Part shown: positions 33,779 through 44,180 of the stretch, in pieces
Numbering within the stretch: position 1 is the stretch's first letter
How the letters are laid out: each line of letters starts with the position of its first letter
Assembly (NCBI RefSeq): GCF_029168945.1
Contig: NC_083602.1
Coordinates: forward strand, 8,987,850 to 9,051,849
Length of the DNA: 64,000 nt
Direction of reading: 5' to 3'
DNA from: Cannabis sativa
Lineage: Eukaryota > Streptophyta > Magnoliopsida > Rosales > Cannabaceae
The notes under the pieces: model-generated
What the model was told of the DNA's origin: nothing
The model's database searches: none
Seen by the model: only the letters and a program-made list of their open reading frames with translations
Translations under genes and position numbers: made by a program

Positions 33779-35700
33779 TCAAAATGCGCAACTAAGGCCA
33801 TAATAATTCGAATGAATCTTTAGTGGAAACAAAGGTGAGAAAGTTTCGGTGTAATCAATACCTTCTCTTTGAGTAAAGCCTTTAGCCACTAAACGCGCTT
33901 TAAACCTTTCAATCATGTCCTTTTTATCCCTTTTAGCCTTTAAAATCCACTTACAACCTATTGGTTTAAAACCATCAGGTAATAAAACTAGCTCCCATAC
34001 ACCATTTTTCTTCATGGAGTCGATCTCATCATCCGTAGCTCTTAACCATTTTGAAGATTGTGGACTATTAAGTGCTTCACTAAAAGTGACAGGATCCACA
34101 AAATGATCAATATCATAATCTCCTTCTCCAAGATAAACAAAATTATCATGACACTTTGTTGACTTCTTTTGTCTTTGAGATCTTCTGTAGGAGGAGGTAC
34201 TTCTGGAATAACTTCTCTTTGTTGATCATTGTTTTGAATAACATCTTCCACAACTGGAATTTCTTCAATGACAGGATTCTCATTAACAATAGGAGCTTCA
34301 TCATTAATAGGCCCTTCATCAATAATAGGACCTTCATCATCTTCGATAATCGGGAGCAATATATTCATCAACAATGGGAGCATTACCAACTGGAGTAGGA
34401 TGGAGACTACTATTATCATCTCTTGAAAATGACATAGGAATACAAATTCCTTTAGAGGACTCCCCCATTTCAAGAGATGTTGAAGGAATCTTTTCAGCAA
34501 CATCAAATTCCAGAAATTTAGCAGTCTGAGATTCAACAATTCGCGTACCACGAGTGGGACAGTAAAAGCGATAGCCTTTTGAGCGCATTGGATAACCAAT
34601 GAAATAACAGCGATTTGTTCTCGGATCTAACTTTTTCAAATTAGGATCATAAATCTTTACTTCAGCTGGACAACCCCATACACGAAGATGATTTAGACTA
34701 GGCTTCCGCCCAGTCCATAACTCAAAAGGGGTCTTGGGAACAGATTTACTGGGAACACGATTTAAAATATAAGTTGCAGTCATAAGTGCTTCACCCCATA
34801 AAAACTCTGGAAGATTTATTCTACTCATCATACTTCTAACCATATCCATGAGAGTGCGATTTCTCCTTTCAGCAACGCCATTTTGCTCGGAGTGGAACTG
34901 GGCATAGTGTATTGAGCAACTATACCATTTTCTTGTAAGTACTCGCAAAGCCCCATGTGTTGTCCAGATTCTGTATAACGACCATAATATTCTCCTCCAC
35001 GATCAGAATGAACAACTTTGATGACTCTTCCTAATTGTTTCTCAACCTCTTTTCGAAAAATTTTGAGTTTATCAAGGGCGTCAGATTTTTCTTTAATTAA
35101 ATAGGTGAATCCATAACGAGAAAAATCATCGATAAAAGTGATAAAATACTTGTTTCTGCACAACGTGGTGGAATAAAGACCACTGATGTCTGTGTGGATA
35201 ATTTCCAATAAAGATTGACTACGGTTTGCAGTCTTCTTTCTTGTTTCAGTCAATTTTCCACGAGTACAATCAACACAAGTATCCCAATCAGAAGCATCAA
35301 GAGGAGGAAGTATTTCAGATTTAATTAAACGATCAACCCTTTCTCTGGAAATATGACCCAATCTTTTGTGCCATAACAATAAGGATGTTTCCTTAATATG
35401 AGGTCTTTTACCCACAGTATTCACAACATTAAAAGAGGAATCTAAAGGAGCCAATGACAACTTGTAAAGACCATCAGAATAAAAGCAATTTCCAATAATT
35501 CGAGAGTCAAGCATAATGTCAACATTATCATTTGCAAAATGAAAAGAATATCCTTGTTTAACCAAAAGCGGAAGCGAAACTAAATTCCTTTTAAAAGTAG
35601 GAACATAAAAAGTATTGTTCAGAATAATCTTATCACGAGACTGTAATTCAAGAATAAATGTTCCAACATAGATAACGTCAACTCCAACATCATTGCCCAC
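33779..35700 (-). pseudogene. Copia 1 integrase and linker to RT
   Basis: 35,700-34,828 holds the pre-integrase block (LLLWHKRLGHISRERVDRL), the core with IIHTDISGLYS (first Asp), [14 protein letters not shown] (second Asp) and a frame break just before the third acidic block. 34,948-34,337 continues with [14 protein letters not shown] (Glu) and [20 protein letters not shown]. 34,340-34,146 is an acidic repeat-like linker in two frames. 34,099-33,779 is the start of RT (CKWILKAKRDKKDMIERFKA). Inactive. Confidence 0.82.
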
Positions 35701-36707
35701 TTTAAGCTTGGACTCCCTCTCACTTGGCTTCCACGAGATCCCTTAGCCCCGTAAGGAAAGCTGCAACATGAACAAGAGCACCACTTGTCTAACCACCAAG
35801 AATCAATAGGAACATCAACTAGGTTAGATTCAAAACAAACACATGCCAATGGATTACCCGATTGTGCTTGCTTCTTTTCTAACCAAGTCTTAAATTTGTG
35901 ATGATCCGTTCTCCGATGCCCCAATTTTTCACAAAAGTAACACTTCACATTAGAGAATTTGGACTTTCCGTTGTTATTCTTCTGTTTATTCTTATGCTCC
36001 TTACCATTACCATTCGTTTAGTAGCACCATCATTTTTATTCTTGAATTTTCCTTTTCCTTTGTTGGGCTTCGAGGTGAGAAACATAGTTAGTGCGATTCA
36101 TTCTTCTCCCTTTTAAGCTTGCTTTCTTCAGCTACACACTGAGAAATTAGGTCGCTGATAGTCCATGTTTGATTGTAAGTGTTGTAGGCCGTCTTGATAA
36201 GGTTTGGAAAAGAGGCGGTGAAGAGCATGAAGAGCTCGATGAATAATGAAAGAGTCAGGAAGAGGAATATTATGATCTTTCAACTTAGACTGAACATTCA
36301 CCAATTTCAGAATAAAATCTCGCACTCCTTTTAATTCATCATACTTAATGGTTGTCATTTCATCCATAAGATGTCCAGCTTCAGCGTTTTCACCAGTGTC
36401 ATATAGTTTTTCTACAGCATTGAAAAACTCTTTGGCATTTGTAGTGTCGGCAAAACCACTCAATAGATGTTCGGGAATGGATCTTTTCATAGTAAGAAGG
36501 CCGAGACGACTTGACTTTTCCCATTGTGCATGATGAGTTCTCTCGGCGGTATCTGAGTCGGTAAGATCGCCAGGAGTTTTTCTTCTCGTAGGCACAAGTC
36601 CATATCCATTATGCCTAAAGTAAATTCCACATCTCGTTTCCATGTCTTGTAGTTGGAAGCATTCAAAATATGGATGGAAGCATTATTGTTGTTCACAGAA
36701 AAGGAGA
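35701..36707 (-). pseudogene. Copia 1 gag body (exon 2) and protease region
   Basis: From the acceptor at 36,708-36,709 the minus strand reads VSFSVNNNNASIHILNASNY then KTWKRDVEFTLGIMDMDLC, the usual N-terminus of copia gag. After a frameshift it continues TKRSIPEHLLSGFADT-like sequence (MKRSIPEHLLSG), the region with MTTIKYDELKGVRDFILKLV, and the nucleic-acid knuckle CYFCEKLGHRRTDHHKF, where the last Cys is replaced by His. Just downstream WWLD is followed by W instead of the DSG protease triad. Non-functional. Confidence 0.78.
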
Positions 36708-37539
36708 CTGAAAAATTCAAAAAGTTAAAACTTGAATAAGCAATATGAGCAATGTATTAGAAAATATTGTAGAATCAACTGGTCATTATAATCTCCCCTT
36801 TGGGGTGAGAATATAACACACACATGATCTACCTTCATGAAGTTAACAACAAAGGAAAAAATACATATCATTTAAGAATTTTATTACCTTTGGGCAAATA
36901 AATTTCTTAAAAATATATATTAATTCAAGCAAAAAATAATAATAAATTTATATATTTAAATTATTACCTTTGGGCAAATAATTAAAATATATACATTTAA
37001 TATTAACTCACTTCATGGAATGTGAACTAATATATGTAAATACTACCTTTGGGCAAGTAATTACACATATAGTCAACCAAAAATATAATATTTTCTTCAA
37101 CATGTGAAATTTGGTGATAAAACAATCATTGAAAATTAATAATTTTCAACCAAATTTCCAAAAGAGATATATAATTGCTTTTATTATATTGATAATAAAA
37201 AAATAAAGTGTCCACCATAACACATTATTTTTATATCAAATAATCAAGTTTTATAACTTTAGAACAACAATTAATTAAAAGATGTGAATATAAGAAAATT
37301 GGTGGAGACTACATAGTCAAAACAAATTAAATAAGAGAGTGACTATGTTTTATGGAACGAGAAGAAACTCAAAAAATTTTCTATGATTGACAAATTTCGA
37401 AAAATCATCAAAAAACAATTTTAATAATTTTTTAACTACATAATTATCATTAAAATAATAATAATTATTAAACGGCGTCAAAAAATTAATTAAAAATCAC
37501 CAAAAAATCAGAAATCAAATTCTAAGCACGCTGGAAAAA

Positions 37540-37700
37540 AAATCGTCGAAAAACGACCTCCGAGGGGGTCCCACGCGCCCCCACGCGCCGCCTGCGCGAG
37601 TGGGCGTTGCTGTCTGGCCTCCATCTTCTTCCTCCAGCCGGGTTGGAGGCGGGTCACGCGACCCGGATTGGCCCGATCTGTCCGCAAGCGTATTCCGGCC
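37540..37700 (-). other. GC-rich hairpin island in the copia 1 leader
   Basis: Within AT-rich leader DNA, CGGGTC (37,650-37,655) faces GACCCG (37,660-37,665) across a four-base loop. Next to it CCTCCA (37,631-37,636) faces TGGAGG (37,644-37,649). The block lies within the predicted gag intron, so it would be present only in unspliced RNA. Confidence 0.6.
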
Positions 37701-38220
37701 AAAAATCGACGAAAATTTGGGGATTTTGGATGGGTTTTGGTCGGGATGGAATTTCTAATCTACCTAAGGATTCAATTTGGGATAAAACATCCAAAATAAT
37801 GGTAGATCAAGAAATTGAATCCGAAAATTTCAAACCAAAAAAAATCTTGAAACGTACGGGTTTTAGACTAAATCGTTAATGGAAATAGGTAGTTGTATTA
37901 GAAATCAATGTACAATCATTTATGCATAATCAATTTCATTCAATTATAATCATAATCAAAAAATCCATATATAATTTTATCATTCAAAAATACAACAAAC
38001 CTAAAATTTTAATCTTGAAATTCTCTTAATTTACTCAACAATTTTATGCAAATAACATATCAAAAGAAAGAGAATTTAATAATGAGTAAAACCCCTAAAT
38101 TGATTGAAAAACAAAAAATTCAACATAAAATAATAGCGAAATTAATATGTAATTATGAATAATTAACATATACAAATTAATTATACTAATTATAGGTTCT
38201 AAATCATATACAATAGGCTA

Positions 38221-38230
38221 TCTGATACCA
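38221..38230 (-). other. Copia 1 primer-binding site
   Basis: The minus strand reads TGGTATCAGA, complementary to the 3' end of initiator Met tRNA, two bases after the 5' LTR end. Confidence 0.85.
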
Positions 38231-38232
38231 CA

Positions 38233-38728
38233 TGTTATATAAATTAACAATTAACCCAAGATCTATTTGTATATAACATATAACACAATAATAAGATATA
38301 ATAATTAGGTATGTGTACCTGATTGATCCATAGCAATTATTATCTGCGATTGATCCACAATAGATTACTCCAATTTGATAGTGCAATACTATCAACTAAG
38401 TCTTTCTCCCTAGATCTCTAAAATAGAAGCGATTTTTATTTATTTGATTATCAAAAATATACAATTGTGATGAGACAATATGTATTTATGGAGTTAGGGA
38501 GTGGACATTGCCATATAACTTTAGTTGGACTGGGCATGCTCATCAAAGGCTTCGATACCAACTAGAAAAGCCCACACTTCTGCTTCACCTAGACTTTACT
38601 CACAGATGCTAAGCCCATTAACAATTGATCACCAACAACATGGGCTAATACAGCAAAGAACTATCCAATCAACCCAAGTTTTAATAAAACCAATAAAATT
38701 TAATGTAAGCCCAAATAAAAGTCTAACA
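38233..38728 (-). repeat. Copia 1 5' LTR with gag start codon
   Basis: Partner of 31,380-31,852. On the minus strand it holds a TATA-like CATAAATACATA near 38,480-38,490 and, close to its 3' end, ATGGATCAATCAG directly before GTACAC (ATG at 38,331-38,329). Confidence 0.88.
38319..38331 (-). CDS. Copia 1 gag first coding exon inside the LTR
   Basis: ATG GAT CAA TCA G, directly followed by a GT donor. It supplies the missing start of the gag reading frame that resumes at 36,707. The same arrangement is found in copia 2. Confidence 0.6.
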
Positions 38729-38788
38729 GCACATTCAAGCAATTTGTAAGAACCAAGCTCAAATGCAAAAGTACATAAAGATCAATAC

Positions 38789-38890
38789 CTGATATATGTT
38801 AAGTTTAGCTTTAGATGAATCATAGAAAGTGAACATTCCATCAAACACCTCATGTTGCATATTCACTTCATGGGTATGATCTTCTAATTC
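38789..38890 (-). pseudogene. Nicalin exon upstream of the membrane segment
   Basis: Encodes ELEDHTHEVNMQHEVFDGMF then TFYDSSKAKLNIYQ. 34 codons in phase 0 with CAG acceptor and GTATTG donor. Copia 1 lies in the intron downstream and copia 2 in the intron upstream. Confidence 0.85.
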
Positions 38891-39514
38891 CTGTCAATAA
38901 AAAACAATAAGATGGATGAAAAGAAAATACTTCAAAATGAATGATAAACCACTTCTATTATTCAAAGGTTGAGGTTTTCTTTCAGATCCTTATGGTTACA
39001 TTCAGTGATTTTGATTTTATTTTTCTCTTTTTCTCTTAGACTTTTTACTTTGTCTCAAATTTTTAATGGCCTTACATTTTACAGTACTTGAAACCCTCAA
39101 CCACATTCTTCCACACAAGTACATAACCATTAAGCCAACATCAAGTAACTTGTAGGTTATTCTATATACAATACCCTAAAAGGCTAAAACATGTCTTATT
39201 TAAATTAAAATAACTAAGAAAACTATAAGTAAAAAGAATCTAAAAAATGAAATGTATCAGAGAAGAGCTATAACAAAACCTAGTTTGGTTACTTGATAAG
39301 ACCACAAGAGAGTATAATTTTCTAGAGCAAAAAGAAAATAATTGATTTTCTGATAAATGAATATTTTATATTCATTGAATCTGAACAAAATCAATTATGT
39401 AATATTCTATATATGGTCAGATTTCTATATTCATTACCTGATTTGATTTCCTGAATTAATTGTCAAAATATTCTGACAATTAATGTGGCGAAGATACTGA
39501 TGGAGTATCTCACC

Positions 39515-39526
39515 TATAAATATAGG
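39515..39526 (+). promoter_or_regulatory. Copia 2 TATA box
   Basis: TATAAATATAGG, a canonical plant TATA element, about 140 bases upstream of the gag ATG in the 5' LTR. The transcript would start about 30 bases downstream, near the GCTCCTCACTCATTC stretch. Confidence 0.6.
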
Positions 39527-39654
39527 GTCTCGGTCCCCAAGCTCCTCACTCATTCTGAATTCATTCAGCAAATTCCATCTAAAGAGAGTTGAGAGAGCGA
39601 GGAAGCCCGAACTCCAATACCGAAGCTATCGCAGGGATTGAAGCTCAAAGATCA

Positions 39655-39664
39655 ATGGCTGGAG
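39655..39664 (+). CDS. Copia 2 gag first coding exon inside the LTR
   Basis: ATG GCT GGA G followed directly by GTACATCG. Joined to 42,046 it gives MAGAISSTSKYAEITSEIP, in frame with gag. The 3' LTR carries the same sequence near 46,807. Confidence 0.65.
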
Positions 39665-39776
39665 GTACATCGATCCTTTCATTGCATATATTATTGATAT
39701 GATTACAGTTTATTTTCCGCATTTCATATCATTTGTATATGCTATATTACATACACTATATATATAGTCTAACAGT

Positions 39777-39788
39777 TGGTATCAGAGC
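39777..39788 (+). other. Copia 2 primer-binding site
   Basis: TGGTATCAGAGC, the standard complement of initiator Met tRNA, two bases after the LTR end. Confidence 0.9.
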
Positions 39789-39821
39789 GGTTTTATCTCT
39801 GCCTTGATTTTATTTGAGTTT

Positions 39822-40152
39822 CATATATATATATACATACATACACTGTTTATATATATATATATTTATTTTCAGATCTATTCGTGTGTATATATATTTA
39901 TATTAATGTCATTTATATTATATATACATTTTCATCAGTATATACATGTACATATATATATCTTTATTCTTATATATATTATATACATTTATATACTGTA
40001 TATATATATTTTTATTTTCACGTGTATATATGTTTATATATATATATTGTATATTATATATATGCTTTATCGCATAATACCTTCATAATATTTATTTTCA
40101 TTTATGTGATATATACATGCATATATATATACATGCATATATATATATAAAC
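39822..40152 (+). repeat. TA/TATG-rich microsatellite in the copia 2 leader
   Basis: A run of TATATA, TACATA and CATATA units without fixed period. ORFs across it are low-complexity Ile/Tyr strings and not genes. Confidence 0.75.
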
Positions 40153-40429
40153 ATGATCGGTCCAAGTTTAATTTTTCCGTTTTTCATTTTTCGGTGTTTA
40201 TTTCGAATTCTATATACATTACTATATTCGTATAGTATTATAGATCGATCTAAGCATTGAAAATCCATTGAAAAACTTAAAGATGGAAAAATTTTTCAGT
40301 TAAAACTTTTCGGACCCGATTAATTTCGTGATATTAAAGTATATATTTTTTCGTGTTTTTGTGCATAAAATCTATGTGGATCACTTTATTATTTGATTTA
40401 GAACCATTTAGATTTGAAAACACGCATTT

Positions 40430-40530
40430 TGGTCGTCGGAAACACGATTTCCGATCGGGTTTGGGTCGGGTTCGACGGACCCGCGTGCAGAAAAACGGGT
40501 CAAATTCGACCCGGTTTGGCTGGAGAAGAC
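40430..40530 (+). other. GC-rich hairpin block in the copia 2 leader
   Basis: CGGGTC (40,496-40,501) faces GACCCG (40,508-40,513) across AAATTC. Just upstream CGGGT (40,467-40,471) faces ACCCG (40,479-40,483). It lies in the predicted intron, as in copia 1. Confidence 0.6.
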
Positions 40531-40535
40531 GACAC

Positions 40536-40810
40536 AAACGACATGTCCTTTGTCAAAAAACGACGTGTCGTTTGTCAAAAAATGACGTGTCGTTTGTCAA
40601 AAAACGACGTGTCGTTTGTCAAAAAACGACGTGTCGTTTGTTGAAACGACGTGTCGTTTGAAGGGGTTCATTTTCAGCTGTCGTTTGAAAAAACGACATG
40701 TCGTTTTTCACAGTGTGAAAAACGACGTGTCGTTTGCATGCATTTTCAGCCCTTCAAATTTTGGAAAAACGACGTGTCGTTTTGCTCTTTGCAAAAACGA
40801 CATGTCGTTT
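40536..40810 (+). repeat. Array of AACGACGTGTCGTTT near-palindromes
   Basis: Ten full copies and one half copy of AACGAC(G/A)TGTCGTTT in 275 bases. The A variant is a perfect 16-base palindrome, AAACGACATGTCGTTT. The first copies have a regular TTTGTCAAAAAA-type spacer, and later spacers vary. Each G variant contains ACGTGTC, the core of ABRE/G-box type bZIP sites. The arms could also form hairpins in RNA. Confidence 0.85.
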
Positions 40811-42045
40811 GGCAGTATGGATTTTTCAAAAAAAAAAAAAAAATGAAATATTCCGAATTTTTGATAAATTTTTTATTTATTTGGAATATTAATTATTTTC
40901 CTATTTTGTGTGTTAATTTAGTCAATAAATTGTATTTAGTTAATTTTCCATTTTTGTTTAATACATATATATAGTATAAATTGAAAATGGAAATTTGTTT
41001 AAATTTGGTAATTTATTACATGATTTATTTAGGCATGTAAAAATTGTGCTAATTTGTGCATTTAATTATATATTACCAAATTTATGCAATTTATTGTCTA
41101 AATTAATTTTGAAAAATCTGCCATTAATTTCATATTAAGGAATTAGCATTTAATTAATAATCATACATTAATTGTATTATTTTGTATTTATTTGGAAAAT
41201 TTATGTTTAATGCAATTAATTTGGATTTGTATGATTTAAATGCTATACATAAATTCCTTTTATAGTGCTAGATATATTTAGAAATATTCAAACATTAAGA
41301 TAGGTTGAATATTTTATTTAGCAATTAAGTTTCATAAAACTTCATAAAATTATTCATAAAATATTCATAAAACTTTATAAAATGAATAAAATATGAATAA
41401 AACGTAAGTAGTTTTGTGGTTTGACATAAGAAAACATGAACCTGGGACAAATGCTCATATCTAGAACGGTTTTTAATGATCTTCGGACGACCACACTAAG
41501 AGCACTAATCTCAGTGATTGTCTATTATGTTAATAACGAAATTACTTTTAGGTAGAGCCCAATACCTAATGTCTAAAGTGAAAATATAATTTTTTATAAT
41601 TAGGGAGTAGCCACAGCATCTTTAATTATATAAAATTATATATTAATTAAAATTTACCTTAATGGACAAAACTTGTAATTAATTATTTGGATATAATAAT
41701 TTTACCCCACAGGGATTTTATTATATTTTTATAATTAATTAGGATAATATAATAAGTTAAATTCTCTTAATTTACCCCACAGGGAGTTATGAGGATCTGA
41801 TTTAATAGTGTTATCACAAATTTTAATTAAAGATAGATTTCATTCCTCCATTAATCTAAATTAAATACTTCATTAAATCTATCATAAAGTTCATCTAATT
41901 TTATTAGATTTAAAATTTAGCCCACAGGCAATTTTAGATTTAATAAAATTTTCATCTTCATCATGTTTCTACATTGGTAAAACATGAATTCATTAAAGCC
42001 TCAATTCTTTTAACATCTAAATTTTTTGTAATCCTACTCTTGCAG

Positions 42046-42919
42046 CTATTTCATCCACCTCTAAATATGCTGAAATCACTAGTGAAATCCCTGAGCTTAG
42101 GAGTGACAACTTCAAAATCTGGAAGGAACGAGTTCTTCTCCACCTAGCTTGCACTGACATGGATTATGCAATAAGGAAAGATGAACCGAGTTCGCTATCA
42201 GCGATACTAGCACTTCTTCTGAGATTGCCTTTTGCGTGAAAAGTGGGAGCAATCTAATCGTCTACTCGCATCATGTTCATTATGTCCGAATTCCTATGGG
42301 AATGCGTGGATCGGTGGAGCCACCCGAGAAGGTGAAAGACTTTATCAAAGTTATGGATGAGCAGTTTGACACTTCAGATAAATCCTTGTTCATCAACCTC
42401 ATCCAAGAGTTCTCGTCCACAAAACTCACCGGTGTTAAAGGAGTTCGAGAACATATTTCTAAAATGAGGGACATCACTGCTCATTTGAAGAAACTCGACG
42501 TTATCATTCCTGATACCTTCCTGGTTCATTACATCCTTCACAATCTTCCTCCACAATATGGGCCTTTCAAAATTTCCTACAACACACATAAAGAAAAATG
42601 GACTATCAATGAATTGATGACCATGTGTGTTCAAGAGGAAGCCAGGCTCCTACAGGAGCAAGGAGAAAGTGTTCACCTGACCACTCAACCTAAGAAACGC
42701 AAGCCATTCAAGAAGAACAAAGGGAAAAAGCCCATGGCTCCCAAGGCTGCCATAAAGAAAGATTCCATCAAATGTTTCTTTTGTAAACAAAAGGGACATG
42801 CGAAAAGGGAGTGCAGCCAGTTCAAGAAATGGATGGATGACAAAGGTAATCCAATTTCCTTAGTATGTTATGAATCTAATATGGCTAATGTTAATCTTAA
42901 CACATGGTGGATTGATTAG
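42046..42919 (+). pseudogene. Copia 2 gag body
   Basis: 42,046-42,238 is the N-terminal part in the frame supplied by the LTR exon (SDNFKIWKERVLLHLACTDM, then a frame break near 42,190). 42,236-42,919 holds MGMRGSVEPPEKVKDFIKVM, the HYILHNLPPQYGPFKISYN block and the knuckle CFFCKQKGHAKREC (intact CX2CX4HX4C). Gag makes the cytoplasmic particle and binds the RNA. At least two compensating frame shifts lie between 42,185 and 42,300. Confidence 0.82.
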
Positions 42920-43480
42920 GTTCAACAATTCACATAACAAATTCCTTGCGGGATATTCAAAATCTAAGGAAGCCGAGTGGCAAGTGAGCAAAGCATCTTA
43001 TGCGGAAACAAGATGGGCTCACATGTGGAAGCTATTGGAACATGCAATTTAGTTTTAAGTAATGGTTTTATTTTAAAGTTAGAAAAGACCTTTTATGTAC
43101 CAAGTTTCTCTAGAAACTTGATTTCAGTTTCAAGACTTATACCCTTTGGTTTTTCCTTTACATTTTCAGACAAATATTTCAATTTATATTATAAATGCGA
43201 ATGTGTTGGAAATGGTATTTTGTACGATGGTCTTTCTTGCCTTAATTTACAAAATAATACCACTAATAATGTTATGCATGTTCACGCTGGCACTAAAAGA
43301 TGTGTTATGAAAGAGGATTCTGTACATTGTGGCACGGAGATTGGGACATATCTCCATTGATAGAATTAAAAGGTTGGTAAAAGATGGGGTACTCAATACC
43401 TTAGATTTTGCGACTTTGATACTTGTGTGGATTGCATTAAGGGAAAGCAAACCTCCAAGTACGTCAAAGCGGTGTCCATA
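42905..43480 (+). pseudogene. Copia 2 protease and pre-integrase remnant
   Basis: WWID at 42,906-42,917 is followed by TAG where the family has S-G, so the DSG catalytic triad is destroyed by a small deletion. Downstream FYVPSFSRNLISVSRL and KYFNLYYKCECVGNGILYDG show the rest of the region. The HHCC pre-integrase block lies in another frame near 43,330-43,440. Confidence 0.7.
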
Positions 43481-43499
43481 GGAGTTACGAAATATTAGA

Positions 43500-44180
43500 A
43501 ATCATACATACTGATATATGTAGTCCAGATATGGAGTCACATGGTCAGAAATACTTCATCTCATTCATAGATGATTACTCGCGCTACATGTATATCTACT
43601 TACTTCATAATAAAAGTGAAGCATTAGATGTCTTTAAGATATTTAAAGCTGATGTAGAGAAACAATGCAACAAGCAAATTAAGATAGTGAGATCAGATAG
43701 AGGAGGTGAGTATTATGGTAGATACACAGAAGATGGACAAGCACCTGGTGCATTTGCGAAGTTTCTTGAAGAAAATGGGATTGTTGCCCATTACACCTTG
43801 CCCGGTACACCCGAGCAAAACGGTGTTGCAGAAAGAAGAAACCGAACATTAATGGACATGGTGCGGAGTATGCTTAGTAGCAACTCTAACCTTCCTAAAT
43901 CCTTGTGGACTGAAGCATTAAAGACATCCGTGTACATATTAAACCGAGTTCCAACAAAGGCAGTCTCAAAAACTCCTTTTGAATTATGGAAAGGTTGGAA
44001 ACCAAGTTTGAATCATGTACGCATTTGGGGATGTCCATCTGAAGTCAGAATATATAATCCACAATAGAAGAAATTGGACCCAAGGACCATAAGCGGATTC
44101 TTTATAGGGTACGCTTAAAAGTCTAAAGGTTACAAGTTTTATTGTCCATCTCATAGCACAAGAATTGTGGAATCAAGGAA
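43500..44180 (+). pseudogene. Copia 2 integrase core
   Basis: Acidic triad blocks: [16 protein letters not shown] (reading frame starts before the Met at 43,531), [19 protein letters not shown] and [20 protein letters not shown]. Then [20 protein letters not shown]. The core looks intact over 178 codons. A stop at 44,068 within the IYNPQ-KKLDPR block and another near 44,116 interrupt the link to RT. Confidence 0.82.

Larger units (their letters stand above)
36708..38318 (-). other. Predicted gag leader intron of copia 1
   Basis: GT at 38,318-38,317 and AG at 36,709-36,708 on the minus strand bound 1,611 bases containing the LTR 3' end, the primer site and the leader. Joining the flanks gives ATG GAT CAA TCA G with TC TCC TTT, that is MDQSVSFSV, in frame with gag. 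The leader carries a GC-rich island at 37,540-37,700. Confidence 0.7.
31380..38728 (-). mobile_element. Copia 1, complete Ty1/copia element in a nicalin intron
   Basis: LTRs 31,380-31,852 (3') and 38,233-38,728 (5') begin TGTTATA and end TCTAACA on the plus strand. The target duplication GCACA lies at 31,375-31,379 and 38,729-38,733. The iMet primer site is at 38,221-38,230 and the purine tract at 31,853-31,867. On the minus strand the order is gag, protease, integrase, reverse transcriptase, RNase H, the copia order. Frameshifts and stops in every domain show it is dead, and the LTRs differ by small indels. It is unusual in that gag appears to begin inside the 5' LTR and to be spliced. Confidence 0.92.
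39337..39774 (+). repeat. Copia 2 5' LTR (truncated)
   Basis: It matches 46,490-46,926 almost exactly and ends TAGTCTAACA. It holds the TATA box at 39,515-39,526 and the gag start codon at 39,655. The first part of the LTR is missing, and unrelated intron sequence precedes it. Confidence 0.85.
39665..42045 (+). other. Predicted gag leader intron of copia 2
   Basis: GT at 39,665 and CTCTTGCAG ending at 42,045 bound 2,381 bases that contain the LTR end, the primer site, a TA microsatellite, the GC-rich hairpins, a palindrome array and AT-rich leader. The frame across the joint is exact, and no other ATG fits the gag N-terminus. Confidence 0.7.

Noticed and set aside
38221..38230. tRNA genes at TGGTATCAGA sites
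   Set aside because: These are primer-binding complements next to LTRs. No cloverleaf sequence surrounds them.
39804..40150. Two Ile/Tyr-rich ORFs
   Set aside because: Low-complexity translation of a TA-rich microsatellite.
40536..40810. CRISPR-like array
   Set aside because: Units are short near-palindromes with short, near-identical or decaying spacers in a plant retroelement leader. Nothing else suggests CRISPR.
40353..40850. ORFs with repeated Cys/Arg peptides such as KRRVVCQKTTCRL
   Set aside because: They are translations of the palindrome array in several frames and lie inside the predicted leader intron.
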